From an uncultured Oscillospiraceae bacterium (GTDB taxonomy: Bacteria > Bacillota > Clostridia > Oscillospirales > Oscillospiraceae), in contig CAMVRT010000004.1 of the NCBI GenBank assembly GCA_947169975.1, positions 1 through 64,000 on the forward strand: 64,000 nucleotides of DNA, read 5' to 3'. Below are positions 24,228 to 32,170 of this stretch, piece by piece. The position numbers and the translations under genes were made by a program. Position 1 is the first letter of the stretch. The number at the start of each line of letters is the position of its first letter. Under the pieces are notes generated by a model. That model was not told where the DNA came from. It ran no database searches and saw only the letters and a list, made by a program, of their open reading frames with translations.

Positions 24228-25578
24228 AACTGTTTTCTTCTGCACAGAGTGCGGAAATGAAACACCCCGTTGGGCGGGACGCTGTCCCAGCTGCGGCGCC
24301 TGGAACTCCATAGTGGAGCAGGCGGCGGAGCGTCCTGCAAAGGGAGGCAGCCGTCCGGCTCGGATAAAGACTGTAAAGGCTAACAGCATTACAGAACTTG
24401 ATACATCAGATGAAATCCGCTTTTCTACCGGCATGGGAGAGCTGGATCGCGTGCTGGGCGGCGGTGCGGTAAAGGGATCGCTGGTGCTGGTGGGCGGCGC
24501 CCCCGGTATCGGCAAATCCACCTTGATGCTGCAAATCTGCAAGCAGCTGGGAGAATTTGCCAAGGTGCTGTATGTATCCGGCGAGGAGTCTGCCCATCAG
24601 CTGAAAATGCGCGCACAGCGACTTCACGTGGAGAACAACAATCTATATGTGCTGTCCGAAACATGTCTGGGTGATATTCTGGCCTGCGTGGAAGAGGAAA
24701 AGCCCGACGTGCTGATTATTGACTCCATACAAACGCTTTATAACGAGGAACTCGATTCGCCTGCAGGCGGCGTGGGACAGGTAAAGGACTGCACCATGGC
24801 ACTGATGCATCTGGCAAAAGGGCAGGGGATCACTGTTTTTGTCATCGGCCATGTGAATAAGGAAGGTTCCATTGCCGGTCCCAAGGTTCTGGAGCACATG
24901 GTGGACTGCGTGCTTTACTTTGAGGGCGACCAGCACATGTCGTACCGTATCCTGCGCGCCGCCAAAAACAGGTTTGGCGCCACCAATGAGATCGGCGTAT
25001 TTGAGATGCTGGATCAGGGTCTCAAGGAGGTGGAAAACCCCTCGGAGATGCTGCTCTCCGGCCGTCCCAAGGACGCGCCCGGCACCTGTGTGACCTGTGT
25101 GATGGAAGGCGCCCGGCCAATTCTGGCAGAGGTGCAGGCGCTGATTGCTCCCGCCAGTGGGGTAAGACCTCTGCGCAGCAGCAATGGCTTTGACTACAAC
25201 AGAGCCGCCATGCTGCTGGCCGTGCTGGAGAAACGGGGGAGTCTGAAGGTCTCCCAGTGTGACGCCTACTTGAATATCATTGGCGGACTGACGTTGGAGG
25301 AGCCTGCCGCCGATCTGGCGGCAGTGGTAGCCATTGCCTCCAGCTATCTGGACAAGCCCGTACCCGGTGATATGGCGGCGATAGGGGAGGTGGGCCTCTC
25401 CGGAGAGGTGCGAAGCATCAGCCATCTGGAGCAGCGTCTGTCGGAGATCGAGCGGCTTGGCTTCACCAAGTGCATCGTCCCGGCCAATCGCGCCCGTGAG
25501 ATCAAGGAGATGTCCCATCTGGCGTTGCTGCCGGTGCACAATATCGCGCAAGCTCTGCAGCTCCTGGCGAAGAGCTGA
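24217..25578 (+). CDS. radA: DNA repair protein RadA (Sms)
   Basis: RecA-like hexameric ATPase/helicase that drives branch migration during recombinational repair. The 453-residue protein has an N-terminal C4 zinc finger (C9, C12, C23, C26) and Walker A GAPGIGKS (94-101). The family motif KNRFG (AAKNRFGATNEIG, ~247) and a C-terminal Lon-like domain (~285-453) follow. The ATG inside the cwlD end is preceded by AAAGAGG. An upstream in-frame start at 24169 is not needed. Confidence 0.97.
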   Translation: MKAKTVFFCTECGNETPRWAGRCPSCGAWNSIVEQAAERPAKGGSRPARIKTVKANSITELDTSDEIRFSTGMGELDRVLGGGAVKGSLVLVGGAPGIGKSTLMLQICKQLGEFAKVLYVSGEESAHQLKMRAQRLHVENNNLYVLSETCLGDILACVEEEKPDVLIIDSIQTLYNEELDSPAGGVGQVKDCTMALMHLAKGQGITVFVIGHVNKEGSIAGPKVLEHMVDCVLYFEGDQHMSYRILRAAKNRFGATNEIGVFEMLDQGLKEVENPSEMLLSGRPKDAPGTCVTCVMEGARPILAEVQALIAPASGVRPLRSSNGFDYNRAAMLLAVLEKRGSLKVSQCDAYLNIIGGLTLEEPAADLAAVVAIASSYLDKPVPGDMAAIGEVGLSGEVRSISHLEQRLSEIERLGFTKCIVPANRAREIKEMSHLALLPVHNIAQALQLLAKS

Positions 25579-25708
25579 CGGGCTGATAATGGACGCAGGG
25601 ATGCGCCTGACTGGGTTGACCCGGCGCGGCGCAGTGATCCAACGTACACATGCCGTCCACCTGAAATTGACAGTTGTCCGTACAGGGGATATAATTCACG
25701 ATTCTCAC
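25502..25708 (-). CDS. Small cysteine-rich protein, antisense to the radA end
   Basis: The 68-residue protein starts at a GTG with AAGGAG correctly spaced. MRIVNYIPCTDNCQFQVDGMCTLDHC...CVHYQ resembles short clostridial Cys-rich proteins (CxxNCxxQxxGxCxLxxV...C). These are often mis-annotated as hydroxymyristoyl-ACP dehydratase and are likely metal-binding. The last 77 nt overlap radA on the opposite strand, so the C-terminal residues are unusual. The Cys pattern and ribosome site support it, but coding is not certain. Confidence 0.6.
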   Translation of the reverse strand: MRIVNYIPCTDNCQFQVDGMCTLDHCAAPGQPSQAHPCVHYQPVSSSPGAAELARYCAPAATPDGTSP

Positions 25709-25796
25709 GCTCCTTGCCGTTTATTATGCGCAGTTCATCGGTATTCATGAAATAGAATATATAAGAGGTAGTAAGTATTCGAAGGAGATGTGTCAA

Positions 25797-25976
25797 ATGA
25801 ACACATACATTGAAATACAGATCAGAAACATGATTCTATATCTGAATACGTTTCAAAGATCATGTGAGTTGGCTGCGCAGAAGGATGACGGCAAAATTGA
25901 TAAAACAGAACAAAAACAGCTCGCAAAAATCAAGGCTGCTGTGGAGCGATTTCAAAAAGACTTGGAGAAAATCTGA
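25797..25976 (+). CDS. Small helical protein of unknown function
   Basis: The 59-residue protein starts at the ATG 9 nt after AAGGAG. It is Gln/Lys-rich and predicted all-helical (NTYIEIQIRNMILYLNTF; KTEQKQLAKIKAAVERFQKDLEKI). No family recognised. It begins 88 nt from the divergent Cys-rich gene. No terminator was seen downstream. Confidence 0.6.
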   Translation: MNTYIEIQIRNMILYLNTFQRSCELAAQKDDGKIDKTEQKQLAKIKAAVERFQKDLEKI

Positions 25977-26087
25977 GATCAGTTTTGACCAGATCGTTCT
26001 AAATAGGTTCCCAAATTGTGTACTGCGAGATTATATTAATTCTCTATCTTCTTCATGAGAGAGGAGGTTTTCCGGAGATATACAAAA

Positions 26088-26113
26088 TTCAACAAAATAA
26101 AAATTTTGTTGAA
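26088..26113. repeat. Perfect AT-rich inverted repeat in a gene-free stretch
   Basis: TTCAACAAAAT and ATTTTGTTGAA flank AAAA, giving an 11-bp perfect stem. It lies in the 333-nt stretch 25977-26309, which otherwise shows no convincing gene, promoter or RNA. There is no T-tail, so an operator or a non-terminating hairpin is more likely than a terminator. Confidence 0.5.
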
Positions 26114-26309
26114 ATAGGAGCAGGGGGAAACGGTATATTTGGGCTTGAAAACCCCTTTTGTGCTAATTTCAGCAAACGCAAAAGATCCGTCCGGCTCGGT
26201 GAATTGATCATACCCGGCGGGTCCTTTGCTGAAGCGCTGCAGCTGTTACTGATTGTGTCATTTGATCTTTTCACAAATCTCTCTCCAGTGTATTTCCTGA
26301 TACAGTACT

Positions 26310-27341
26310 ATGGCTACAAATTATCGTACAGAGTCACCCCAACTTCTGCTGGACTTTCTTTCTTATCATGAGACCATCAAGGCACACTCCAGCCGTACCG
26401 TGGATGAGTATTTTCTGGATTTGCGCAATTTCTTTCGCTATATCAAATGGATCCGGGATCCGTCGCTGGCGGACAAGCCACTGAACGAGATTTCTATTCT
26501 GGACGTTGATCTGCCGCTGATCTCTTCCATCACCATGACTGATATCTACAGTTATATGACCTATCTCAGCCGGGATCGTATCACTCATCATAATAGTGAA
26601 AATATTAACAAGGGTCTGAATTCTGCGTCCAGAGCGCGTAAACTTGCCACTATACGCTCTTTTTTTAACTATATTTGCAACAAACGGCACTTATTGGAGG
26701 AAAATCCCTGTAAAGATATCGATACACCGAAGACAAGGAAGTCACTTCCCCGCTATCTGACGCTGGATGAGTCCCTTTCCCTTCTGGAGTCCGTGGATGG
26801 GCCTCATCGAGAACGGGATTACTGCATTCTAACACTGTTTTTGAACTGCGGCCTGCGTATCTCGGAGCTGATCGGCCTCAATAAAGGAGATATTCACGGC
26901 GATGCAGTGCGTGTGCTGGGCAAAGGAAATAAAGAGCGCACTGTATATCTTAACCAGGCCTGCCAGGAGGCGCTGACAGCGTATCTGGCCGTCCGGCGTC
27001 CCATTTCCGGCCGCGATCAGGAGGCACTGTTCCTGTCCGGTCAGAACAGGCGAATCAGCCGCGCTACTGTCCACTCCCTTGTCAAGAAGTATCTCTCTGC
27101 CGCCGGTCTGGACAGCAGCCAGTATTCTGCCCATAAGCTGCGGCACACCGCCGCAACGCTGATGCTGCAAAACGGCGTAGACGTCAAAGCCGTACAGGAG
27201 GTATTGGGACACGAGCATTTAAACACCACGGAGATCTACACACACATTGACAATGAGGCGCTGCGGGTCGCCGCAAGAGCCAATCCCCTCTCCCATGTCC
27301 GGCAGAAGAACCAGCCGAAGGATCCGGAGCGCCATGATTGA
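26310..27341 (+). CDS. XerC-like tyrosine recombinase
   Basis: The 343-residue protein has a SAM-like N-terminal domain (~10-125) and a complete catalytic set: R183 (CGLRISELIGL), K208, H275/R278 (HKLRHTAA), H301 (LGHEHLNTT) and Y310 (EIYTHI). It is longer at the N-terminus than XerD at 12358. With that gene it could form the XerCD pair. Nothing around it (no att-like repeats, no phage genes) suggests an integrase. It is followed by transketolase after 57 nt. Confidence 0.85.
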   Translation: MATNYRTESPQLLLDFLSYHETIKAHSSRTVDEYFLDLRNFFRYIKWIRDPSLADKPLNEISILDVDLPLISSITMTDIYSYMTYLSRDRITHHNSENINKGLNSASRARKLATIRSFFNYICNKRHLLEENPCKDIDTPKTRKSLPRYLTLDESLSLLESVDGPHRERDYCILTLFLNCGLRISELIGLNKGDIHGDAVRVLGKGNKERTVYLNQACQEALTAYLAVRRPISGRDQEALFLSGQNRRISRATVHSLVKKYLSAAGLDSSQYSAHKLRHTAATLMLQNGVDVKAVQEVLGHEHLNTTEIYTHIDNEALRVAARANPLSHVRQKNQPKDPERHD

Positions 27342-27398
27342 CATTCCACATTAGTTGCTTTATCTTTATATATAGAATACAAAGGAGCGGAGGACAAT

Positions 27399-28205
27399 AT
27401 GAACACCATTGAGCTTACCAAGATTTGCAGGCAGGTGCGCCGTGACATCATCGAGATGACGGCCAATGCCGGCAGCGGTCACCCCGGCGGATCTCTGTCC
27501 GCGGTGGAGCTTCTCACCAGCGTTTTCTTCAACCACATGCGGGTGGATCCCAGGAATCCGGATGATCCGAACCGCGATCGCTTCGTACTGAGCAAGGGTC
27601 ATGCTGCACCCTGCTATTACGGCGTGCTGGCGGAGATGGGCTTTATCAGCCGGGATGAATTCACCAATTTCCGGCAGCTCCACTCCATCCTGCAGGGCCA
27701 TCCCGACTGCAAGAAGGTGCCCGGTGTGGACGCCTCTACCGGCTCCCTGGGCCAGGGTTGCTCCATCGCCGTGGGCATGGCGCTGGGCGCCAGAATCCAG
27801 GGCAAGGACACCAAGGTCTACGCTTTGCTGGGCGACGGCGAGTGCCAGGAGGGTCAGATCTGGGAGGCCTTTATGGCGGCCGCTCACCATAAGCTGGACA
27901 ACCTGACGGTCATCATCGACAACAACGGTCTGCAGATCGACGGCACCAACGACGAGGTCATGTCTCTGGGCGACCTGCCCGCTAAGCTGCGCGCCTTCGG
28001 CTTCGAGGTCTTTGAGATCGACGGCCACGATCTGGACGCCATCGAGGAGGCTTTGAGCACACCGGTGTCCGGCAAGCCCAAGTGCATTTTGGCCCACACG
28101 GTCAAGGGCAAGGGCGTATCGTTTATGGAGAATCAGGTGGGCTGGCATGGCAAGGCGCCAAACGCCGAGCAGCGTGAGCAGGCCCTGAAGGAATTGGAGG
28201 ACTGA
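27399..28205 (+). CDS. Transketolase, N-terminal (thiamine diphosphate-binding) subunit
   Basis: The 268-residue protein carries the TPP motif GDGECQEGQIWEAFMAAAHHKLDNLTVIIDNN (~148-179) and the conserved SGHPGGSLS near the start. Split transketolases work as heterotetramers with the C-terminal subunit next door. They move two-carbon units in the non-oxidative pentose phosphate pathway. AAAGGAGCGGAGG precedes the ATG. Confidence 0.96.
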   Translation: MNTIELTKICRQVRRDIIEMTANAGSGHPGGSLSAVELLTSVFFNHMRVDPRNPDDPNRDRFVLSKGHAAPCYYGVLAEMGFISRDEFTNFRQLHSILQGHPDCKKVPGVDASTGSLGQGCSIAVGMALGARIQGKDTKVYALLGDGECQEGQIWEAFMAAAHHKLDNLTVIIDNNGLQIDGTNDEVMSLGDLPAKLRAFGFEVFEIDGHDLDAIEEALSTPVSGKPKCILAHTVKGKGVSFMENQVGWHGKAPNAEQREQALKELED

Positions 28206-28208
28206 GCC

Positions 28209-29135
28209 ATGAGTGAGAAGATTGCAACCCGTGAAGCCTACGGCAAGGCTCTGGTAGAGCTGGGCGCCGCTAACGAGAAGGTCGTCGTGCTGGACGCCGA
28301 TCTGGCCGGTGCCACCATGACCAAGCATTTCAAGGCGGCCTATCCCGACCGCTTCTTCGACTGCGGCATTGCCGAGGCCAACATGATGAATATCGGCGCA
28401 GGTCTGTCCACTATGGGCCTTGTTCCCTTCTGCTCCACTTTCGCCCTGTTTGGCGCAGGCCGTGCCTATGAGCAGATCCGCAATTCCATCGCCTACCCCA
28501 AATTCAACGTAAAGATCTGCTGTTCCCACGCCGGCGTTTCCGTTGGCGAGGACGGCGGCAGCCACCAGGCGATCGAGGATATCGGCCTGATGCGTCTGAT
28601 TCCCGGCATGACCGTCATCGTCCCCGCCGACGCCAAGGAGGCCCGGAAGGCCACGCTGGCGCTGGCGGAGTTCAAGGGTCCCGCCTATATGCGTCTGGCC
28701 CGTCTGGCTACCCCGGTGTTTGAGGAGGACTACCCCTTCGAGATCGGCAAGGCCAACGTGCTGCGCCAGGGCAAGGACGCCGCCGTGTTTGCCTGCGGTC
28801 TGATGGTCAACGAGACGCTGGAGGCGGCAAAGCTGCTTGCCGCAGAAGGCATTGAAATCAGCGTCATCAACGTCCACACCATCAAGCCCATTGACGCGGC
28901 CTGTGTGACCGAATTTGCCACCAAGTGCGGCAATGTCATTACCGTGGAAGAGCACAGCGTCATCGGCGGCCTGGGAGACGCCGTGGCCGACGTGCTCATG
29001 GGCAAGGTCAGCTGCAAGTTCCGCAAGATCGGCGTCAACGATCAGTTCGGCCAGTCCGGCAAGGCGGCTGACGTCCTGCGGGAGTACGGCCTCACAGCGG
29101 ATCAGATCGCCGCGAAGATCAAGGAAACGCTTTGA
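28209..29135 (+). CDS. Transketolase, C-terminal (pyrimidine-binding) subunit
   Basis: The 308-residue protein has the central Pyr domain (RFFDCGIAEANMMNIGAGLS, with the catalytic Glu of IAEANM) and the C-terminal domain (VITVEEHSVIGGLGDAVADVL). It starts 3 nt after the N-terminal subunit ends, giving a two-gene operon. Length and motifs exclude DXS, which would be one longer chain. Confidence 0.96.
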   Translation: MSEKIATREAYGKALVELGAANEKVVVLDADLAGATMTKHFKAAYPDRFFDCGIAEANMMNIGAGLSTMGLVPFCSTFALFGAGRAYEQIRNSIAYPKFNVKICCSHAGVSVGEDGGSHQAIEDIGLMRLIPGMTVIVPADAKEARKATLALAEFKGPAYMRLARLATPVFEEDYPFEIGKANVLRQGKDAAVFACGLMVNETLEAAKLLAAEGIEISVINVHTIKPIDAACVTEFATKCGNVITVEEHSVIGGLGDAVADVLMGKVSCKFRKIGVNDQFGQSGKAADVLREYGLTADQIAAKIKETL

Positions 29136-29170
29136 TATACCCCTTCCCTGTCTTGATTTGTTGCAAAATG

Positions 29171-29204
29171 AAGGAGCCTGAAATCATCGATTTCAGGCTC
29201 CTTT
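29171..29204. terminator. Bidirectional terminator between transketolase and the convergent membrane gene
   Basis: AAGGAGCCTGAAATC and GATTTCAGGCTCCTT form a 15-bp perfect stem with a 3-nt loop, followed by TTTG. Confidence 0.85.
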
Positions 29205-29221
29205 GATGCTAAATTCACTTG

Positions 29222-30028
29222 TTATGCTGCGGGATCCACGTCTGTGTCAGAGTTTTGCTCGGTCGGAGTCTCATTTTCCACCACATTTTCACCGACATCT
29301 CTATCATCGGTTACAACGCCGGTGATATCGTCGCGCTTGGCGCAGAAGGAGCAAAGACGGGTGCGGCCGGCGGCAATGGCCTGCTCAACACTGCCCTCAG
29401 TCAGGGTATCGGTGTGGTTCAGCGCACCGCAATCCTCGTGGGTGTGATAGACCTTGCCGAAGGGAGCCCAATACACGTTGCCGTCAATGGCCTGGATGGC
29501 GGCCTGCTGCTGTTCCTCAGACACGGGATTCCAGTCATAGCTGGCCAGTCCGCCGATCAGGAGAGCGATGACCGCTACCACGGTGGCAATTGCCTTCGTC
29601 TTCTTGTCAAGATCCTTATTGGTCAGCAGGATGATAATAATGGGCAGGAAAGCAACAACGCACACGATGACGCCCATGTTGTTCCAGAGCCAGAAGGTCA
29701 GCGGATTCTTCTCCGATGCCGGCTTGATGTGATTGGCTTTTTTCCAGAGCTGCGCGCCGATGATGACGCAGGCCAGATCCAGAACAAGCAGAATGATGAG
29801 CTGCCAGATGCTGGGGATAAAGCTGAAGTTTACCTTACCAAGTACAACCAGAATCGCCAGCACCTCAAAGGCGATAGCCAGTACCCAGAGAACGATGGCA
29901 CCGATCCGCAGGCCGGTGGCATTGCCAACGGGAGCCGCCTGCTGTACAGTGGGCTTCTTTCCGGCGGCGGGCTTGGCAGCCTGACCGGAGCTGGCGGAGA
30001 CGATATTGTGTTTCTTCTTTTCTGCCAT
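29222..30028 (-). CDS. Membrane protein with C-terminal His/Cys metal-binding-like motif
   Basis: The 268-residue protein has a basic N-terminus, four hydrophobic spans (~42-63, 71-92, 116-137, 146-163), and a soluble tail. The tail contains VYWAPFGKVYHTHEDCGALNH and RLCSFCAKRD, a pattern (H-x3-C...CxxC) seen in many clostridial hypothetical proteins and Ada-like metal sites. The last ~35 residues are acidic. Function unknown. It has GGGAGGT upstream and is divergent from the DUF937 gene. Confidence 0.75.
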   Translation of the reverse strand: MAEKKKHNIVSASSGQAAKPAAGKKPTVQQAAPVGNATGLRIGAIVLWVLAIAFEVLAILVVLGKVNFSFIPSIWQLIILLVLDLACVIIGAQLWKKANHIKPASEKNPLTFWLWNNMGVIVCVVAFLPIIIILLTNKDLDKKTKAIATVVAVIALLIGGLASYDWNPVSEEQQQAAIQAIDGNVYWAPFGKVYHTHEDCGALNHTDTLTEGSVEQAIAAGRTRLCSFCAKRDDITGVVTDDRDVGENVVENETPTEQNSDTDVDPAA

Positions 30029-30122
30029 GTGAATACCTCCCTATTAACACACGATTTTGTGGGTTCCTTGGCTTCATTATACAACATTTTCGCCTATATA
30101 CAATACTTTTTTCTGCACCGCA

Positions 30123-30152
30123 TTGACATTTTTCACCAAAGTGTCCTATAAT
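30123..30152 (+). promoter_or_regulatory. Promoter of the DUF937 gene
   Basis: TTGACA and TATAAT, both consensus, are separated by 18 nt, ~46 nt before the ATG at 30199. Confidence 0.75.
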
Positions 30153-30198
30153 CAATGTGGTACGAGCGCCACCGTTTCAGGAAATGGAGTGAATGTAT

Positions 30199-30825
30199 AT
30201 GGATATGAATTCTCTCGTCAGTACGCTGCTGAGCAGCGCCACAGTCAGCGGTATCAGTCAGAGCACCAACACCAGCCAGAAGGAAGCCTCCAGCGTTCTC
30301 AACGCCGCCCTTCCCCTCCTGCTCAACGGCGCCAAAGAGCAGAGCCAGAACAGCGCTACCTCCGCCGGTTTTGCCAACGCATTGCTGAACCACGGCAAGG
30401 CAGACGCCAGTAACATCGGTATCTTTCTGCAGGGTGTGGATCTGACCGATGGCGGCAAAATAGTGAGCCACCTTCTGGGCACCAATGCTGTAGCCGGTAT
30501 TGCCAAGGAAGCCGGCGTCAGCAAGAAGAAAACGAACAACATCCTCTCCGCTGTCGCTCCCCTGTTGATGACTCTGCTGGGCCAGCAGCTGGGGTCCGGA
30601 AATGGGGGTACGAACGCGGCACTGATCGGAACCATGGCAGCGTCGCTTCTGGGCAATATGGATGTAGGCAGTCTGCTGGGCGGCCTGCTGGGAGCCGAGA
30701 CGAACCAGACTGCGACCACTACGGCCAGCGGCAAAAAGAAAAAGAAGAAAAAGCCTGCAAACGGACAGAACAGCAACAGCGGCGGCGGTATTCTGAATGC
30801 GCTGCTGAATCTGTTGAGAGGCTGA
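30199..30825 (+). CDS. DUF937 domain protein
   Basis: The protein is about 208 residues. DUF937 covers ~1-150 (SSVLNAALPLLLNGAKEQSQN; ILSAVAPLLMTLLGQQL), followed by a Gly-rich region, a K-rich linker (GKKKKKKKPANGQ) and a short hydrophobic end. GGAG is 9 nt from the second ATG (30199) but only 3 nt from the first (30193), so 30199 is preferred. Function of the family is unknown. Confidence 0.8.
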   Translation: MDMNSLVSTLLSSATVSGISQSTNTSQKEASSVLNAALPLLLNGAKEQSQNSATSAGFANALLNHGKADASNIGIFLQGVDLTDGGKIVSHLLGTNAVAGIAKEAGVSKKKTNNILSAVAPLLMTLLGQQLGSGNGGTNAALIGTMAASLLGNMDVGSLLGGLLGAETNQTATTTASGKKKKKKKPANGQNSNSGGGILNALLNLLRG

Positions 30826-30832
30826 ATTGAAT

Positions 30833-30996
30833 AAAAGGAGCTGTTGCAAAACGGCCATTCTTGTCATTGCGAGGCCCCAACTGGGCCGTGGCAATCCGCA
30901 ATTTCCTGCTGAAAAGGACGGATTCCGAAGAAAATGCCGCCTGACAGGCGGCATTTTCTTCGGAATGACGGGGGGCATTTTGCAACAGCCCCTTTT
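30833..30996. repeat. Second type of interspersed element with 19-bp terminal inverted repeats
   Basis: AAAAGGAGCTGTTGCAAAA (30833-30851) matches the complement of 30978-30996 with one mismatch. Inside, TTGTCATTGCGAGGCCC...GTGGCAATCCGC resembles the GTCATTGCGAGG...GGCAATC repeat found in many bacterial genomes. A perfect 20-bp stem follows (30922-30941 with 30947-30966, loop TGACA). No ORF. It fills the gap between convergent genes and may terminate both. Confidence 0.8.
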
Positions 30997-31011
30997 GCTG
31001 TTTATATCTTT

Positions 31012-31980
31012 TTAGAAAGCCTTGCCGTCGCAGCCCAGCACGTCCACGATCTTATGGGCCACCATGGCCTTGATGGCGGCGCGTGCGGGCTTGAGATACT
31101 GACGGGGATCAAAGTGATCCGGATGCTCCACAAAGTACTTGCGAATGGTGGCGGTCATAGCCAGGCGCAGATCGGAGTCGATGTTGATCTTGCAGACGGA
31201 CATGGAGGCCGCCTTGCGCAGCTGCTCTTCGGGGATGCCCACGGCGTCAGGCATGTTGCCGCCGTTCTCGTTGATCATCTTCACGAACTCCTGGGGCACG
31301 GAGGAAGAGCCGTGCAGCACGATGGGGAAGCCGGGCAGGCGCTTGGAGACCTCCTCCAGCACGTCAAAACGCAGGGGAGGCGGCACCAGGATGCCCTTTT
31401 CATTGCGGGTGCACTGGGCGGCGGTGAACTTATAAGCGCCGTGGCTGGTGCCGATGGCAATGGCCAGAGAGTCGCAGCCCGTGCGGGAGACAAACTCCTC
31501 CACCTCTTCCGGGCGGGTGTAGGAGGAATCCGCAGCGGAGACCTTCACCTCGTCCTCCACGCCGGCCAGCGTGCCCAGCTCTGCCTCGACGACGACGCCG
31601 CGGTCGTGGGCGTACTCCACCACTTGACGGGTGATGGCAATGTTCTCCTCGAAAGGCTTGGAGGAGGCGTCGATCATAACGGAGGTAAAACCGCCGTCGA
31701 TGCAGCTCTTGCAGGTCTCAAAGCTGTCGCCGTGATCCAGATGCAGCACGATGGGCAGACCGGTCTCGATGACGGCAGCCTCCACCAGCTTCATAAGATA
31801 GGTGTGGTTGGCATAGGCCCGTGCGCCCTTGGATACCTGCAGGATCAGCGGCGCCTTCAAATCGGCGGCGGCCTCGGTGATGCCCTGCACGATCTCCATG
31901 TTGTTGACATTGAAGGCACCAATGGCGTAACCGCCGTTGTAGGCCTTCTCGAACATTTCCTTGGATGTTACCAGTGGCAT
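31012..31980 (-). CDS. fba: Class II fructose-bisphosphate aldolase
   Basis: Cleaves fructose-1,6-bisphosphate in glycolysis. It is zinc-dependent. The 322-residue protein has HLDHGDSFETC (D82 catalytic, H83 metal), AELGTLAGVED, GTSHGAYKF (metal His), VLHGSSSVP and KINIDSDLRLA. The start at 31980 has GAAGGAG 7 nt upstream; an in-frame ATG two codons earlier is too close to it. It is divergent from the PPi-phosphofructokinase, so two adjacent glycolytic steps share a 190-nt promoter region. Confidence 0.97.
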   Translation of the reverse strand: MPLVTSKEMFEKAYNGGYAIGAFNVNNMEIVQGITEAAADLKAPLILQVSKGARAYANHTYLMKLVEAAVIETGLPIVLHLDHGDSFETCKSCIDGGFTSVMIDASSKPFEENIAITRQVVEYAHDRGVVVEAELGTLAGVEDEVKVSAADSSYTRPEEVEEFVSRTGCDSLAIAIGTSHGAYKFTAAQCTRNEKGILVPPPLRFDVLEEVSKRLPGFPIVLHGSSSVPQEFVKMINENGGNMPDAVGIPEEQLRKAASMSVCKINIDSDLRLAMTATIRKYFVEHPDHFDPRQYLKPARAAIKAMVAHKIVDVLGCDGKAF

Positions 31981-32042
31981 AGTCATTCTCCTTCACAATA
32001 TATTTTGTACGGAATGATTGGTACAAGTTTTTTCTATCCTCT

Positions 32043-32070
32043 ATTGTATCATATTTTTCCCGCTTTGCAA
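32043..32070 (-). promoter_or_regulatory. Promoter of fba
   Basis: On the minus strand, TTGCAA and TACAAT are separated by 16 nt, about 60 nt before the fba start. Confidence 0.6.
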
Positions 32071-32081
32071 GTAGAAAGCGG

Positions 32082-32110
32082 TTTACAGAGGAAAAAACTC
32101 ATGGTAAAAT
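32082..32110 (+). promoter_or_regulatory. Promoter of the PPi-phosphofructokinase gene
   Basis: TTTACA and TAAAAT are separated by 17 nt, about 60 nt before the ATG at 32171, back-to-back with the fba promoter. Confidence 0.55.
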
Positions 32111-32170
32111 ATCGGGTAGAGCATATCGGCGCCATCGGCGCGTCACCAAATCCGTTGGGAGGTAAAACCT

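Noticed and set aside
26089-26371. Overlapping ORFs on both strands before the second tyrosine recombinase
   Set aside because: Neither has a ribosome site or recognisable sequence, and the plus-strand frame runs into the recombinase in another frame.
26310-27341. Phage or ICE integrase
   Set aside because: There are no mobile-element genes, att repeats or tRNA target nearby; size and motifs fit a XerC-like protein.
27366-28955. 529-codon minus-strand ORF
   Set aside because: It is antisense to both transketolase subunits, with low-complexity Gly/Leu/Val/His composition typical of GC-rich shadow frames.
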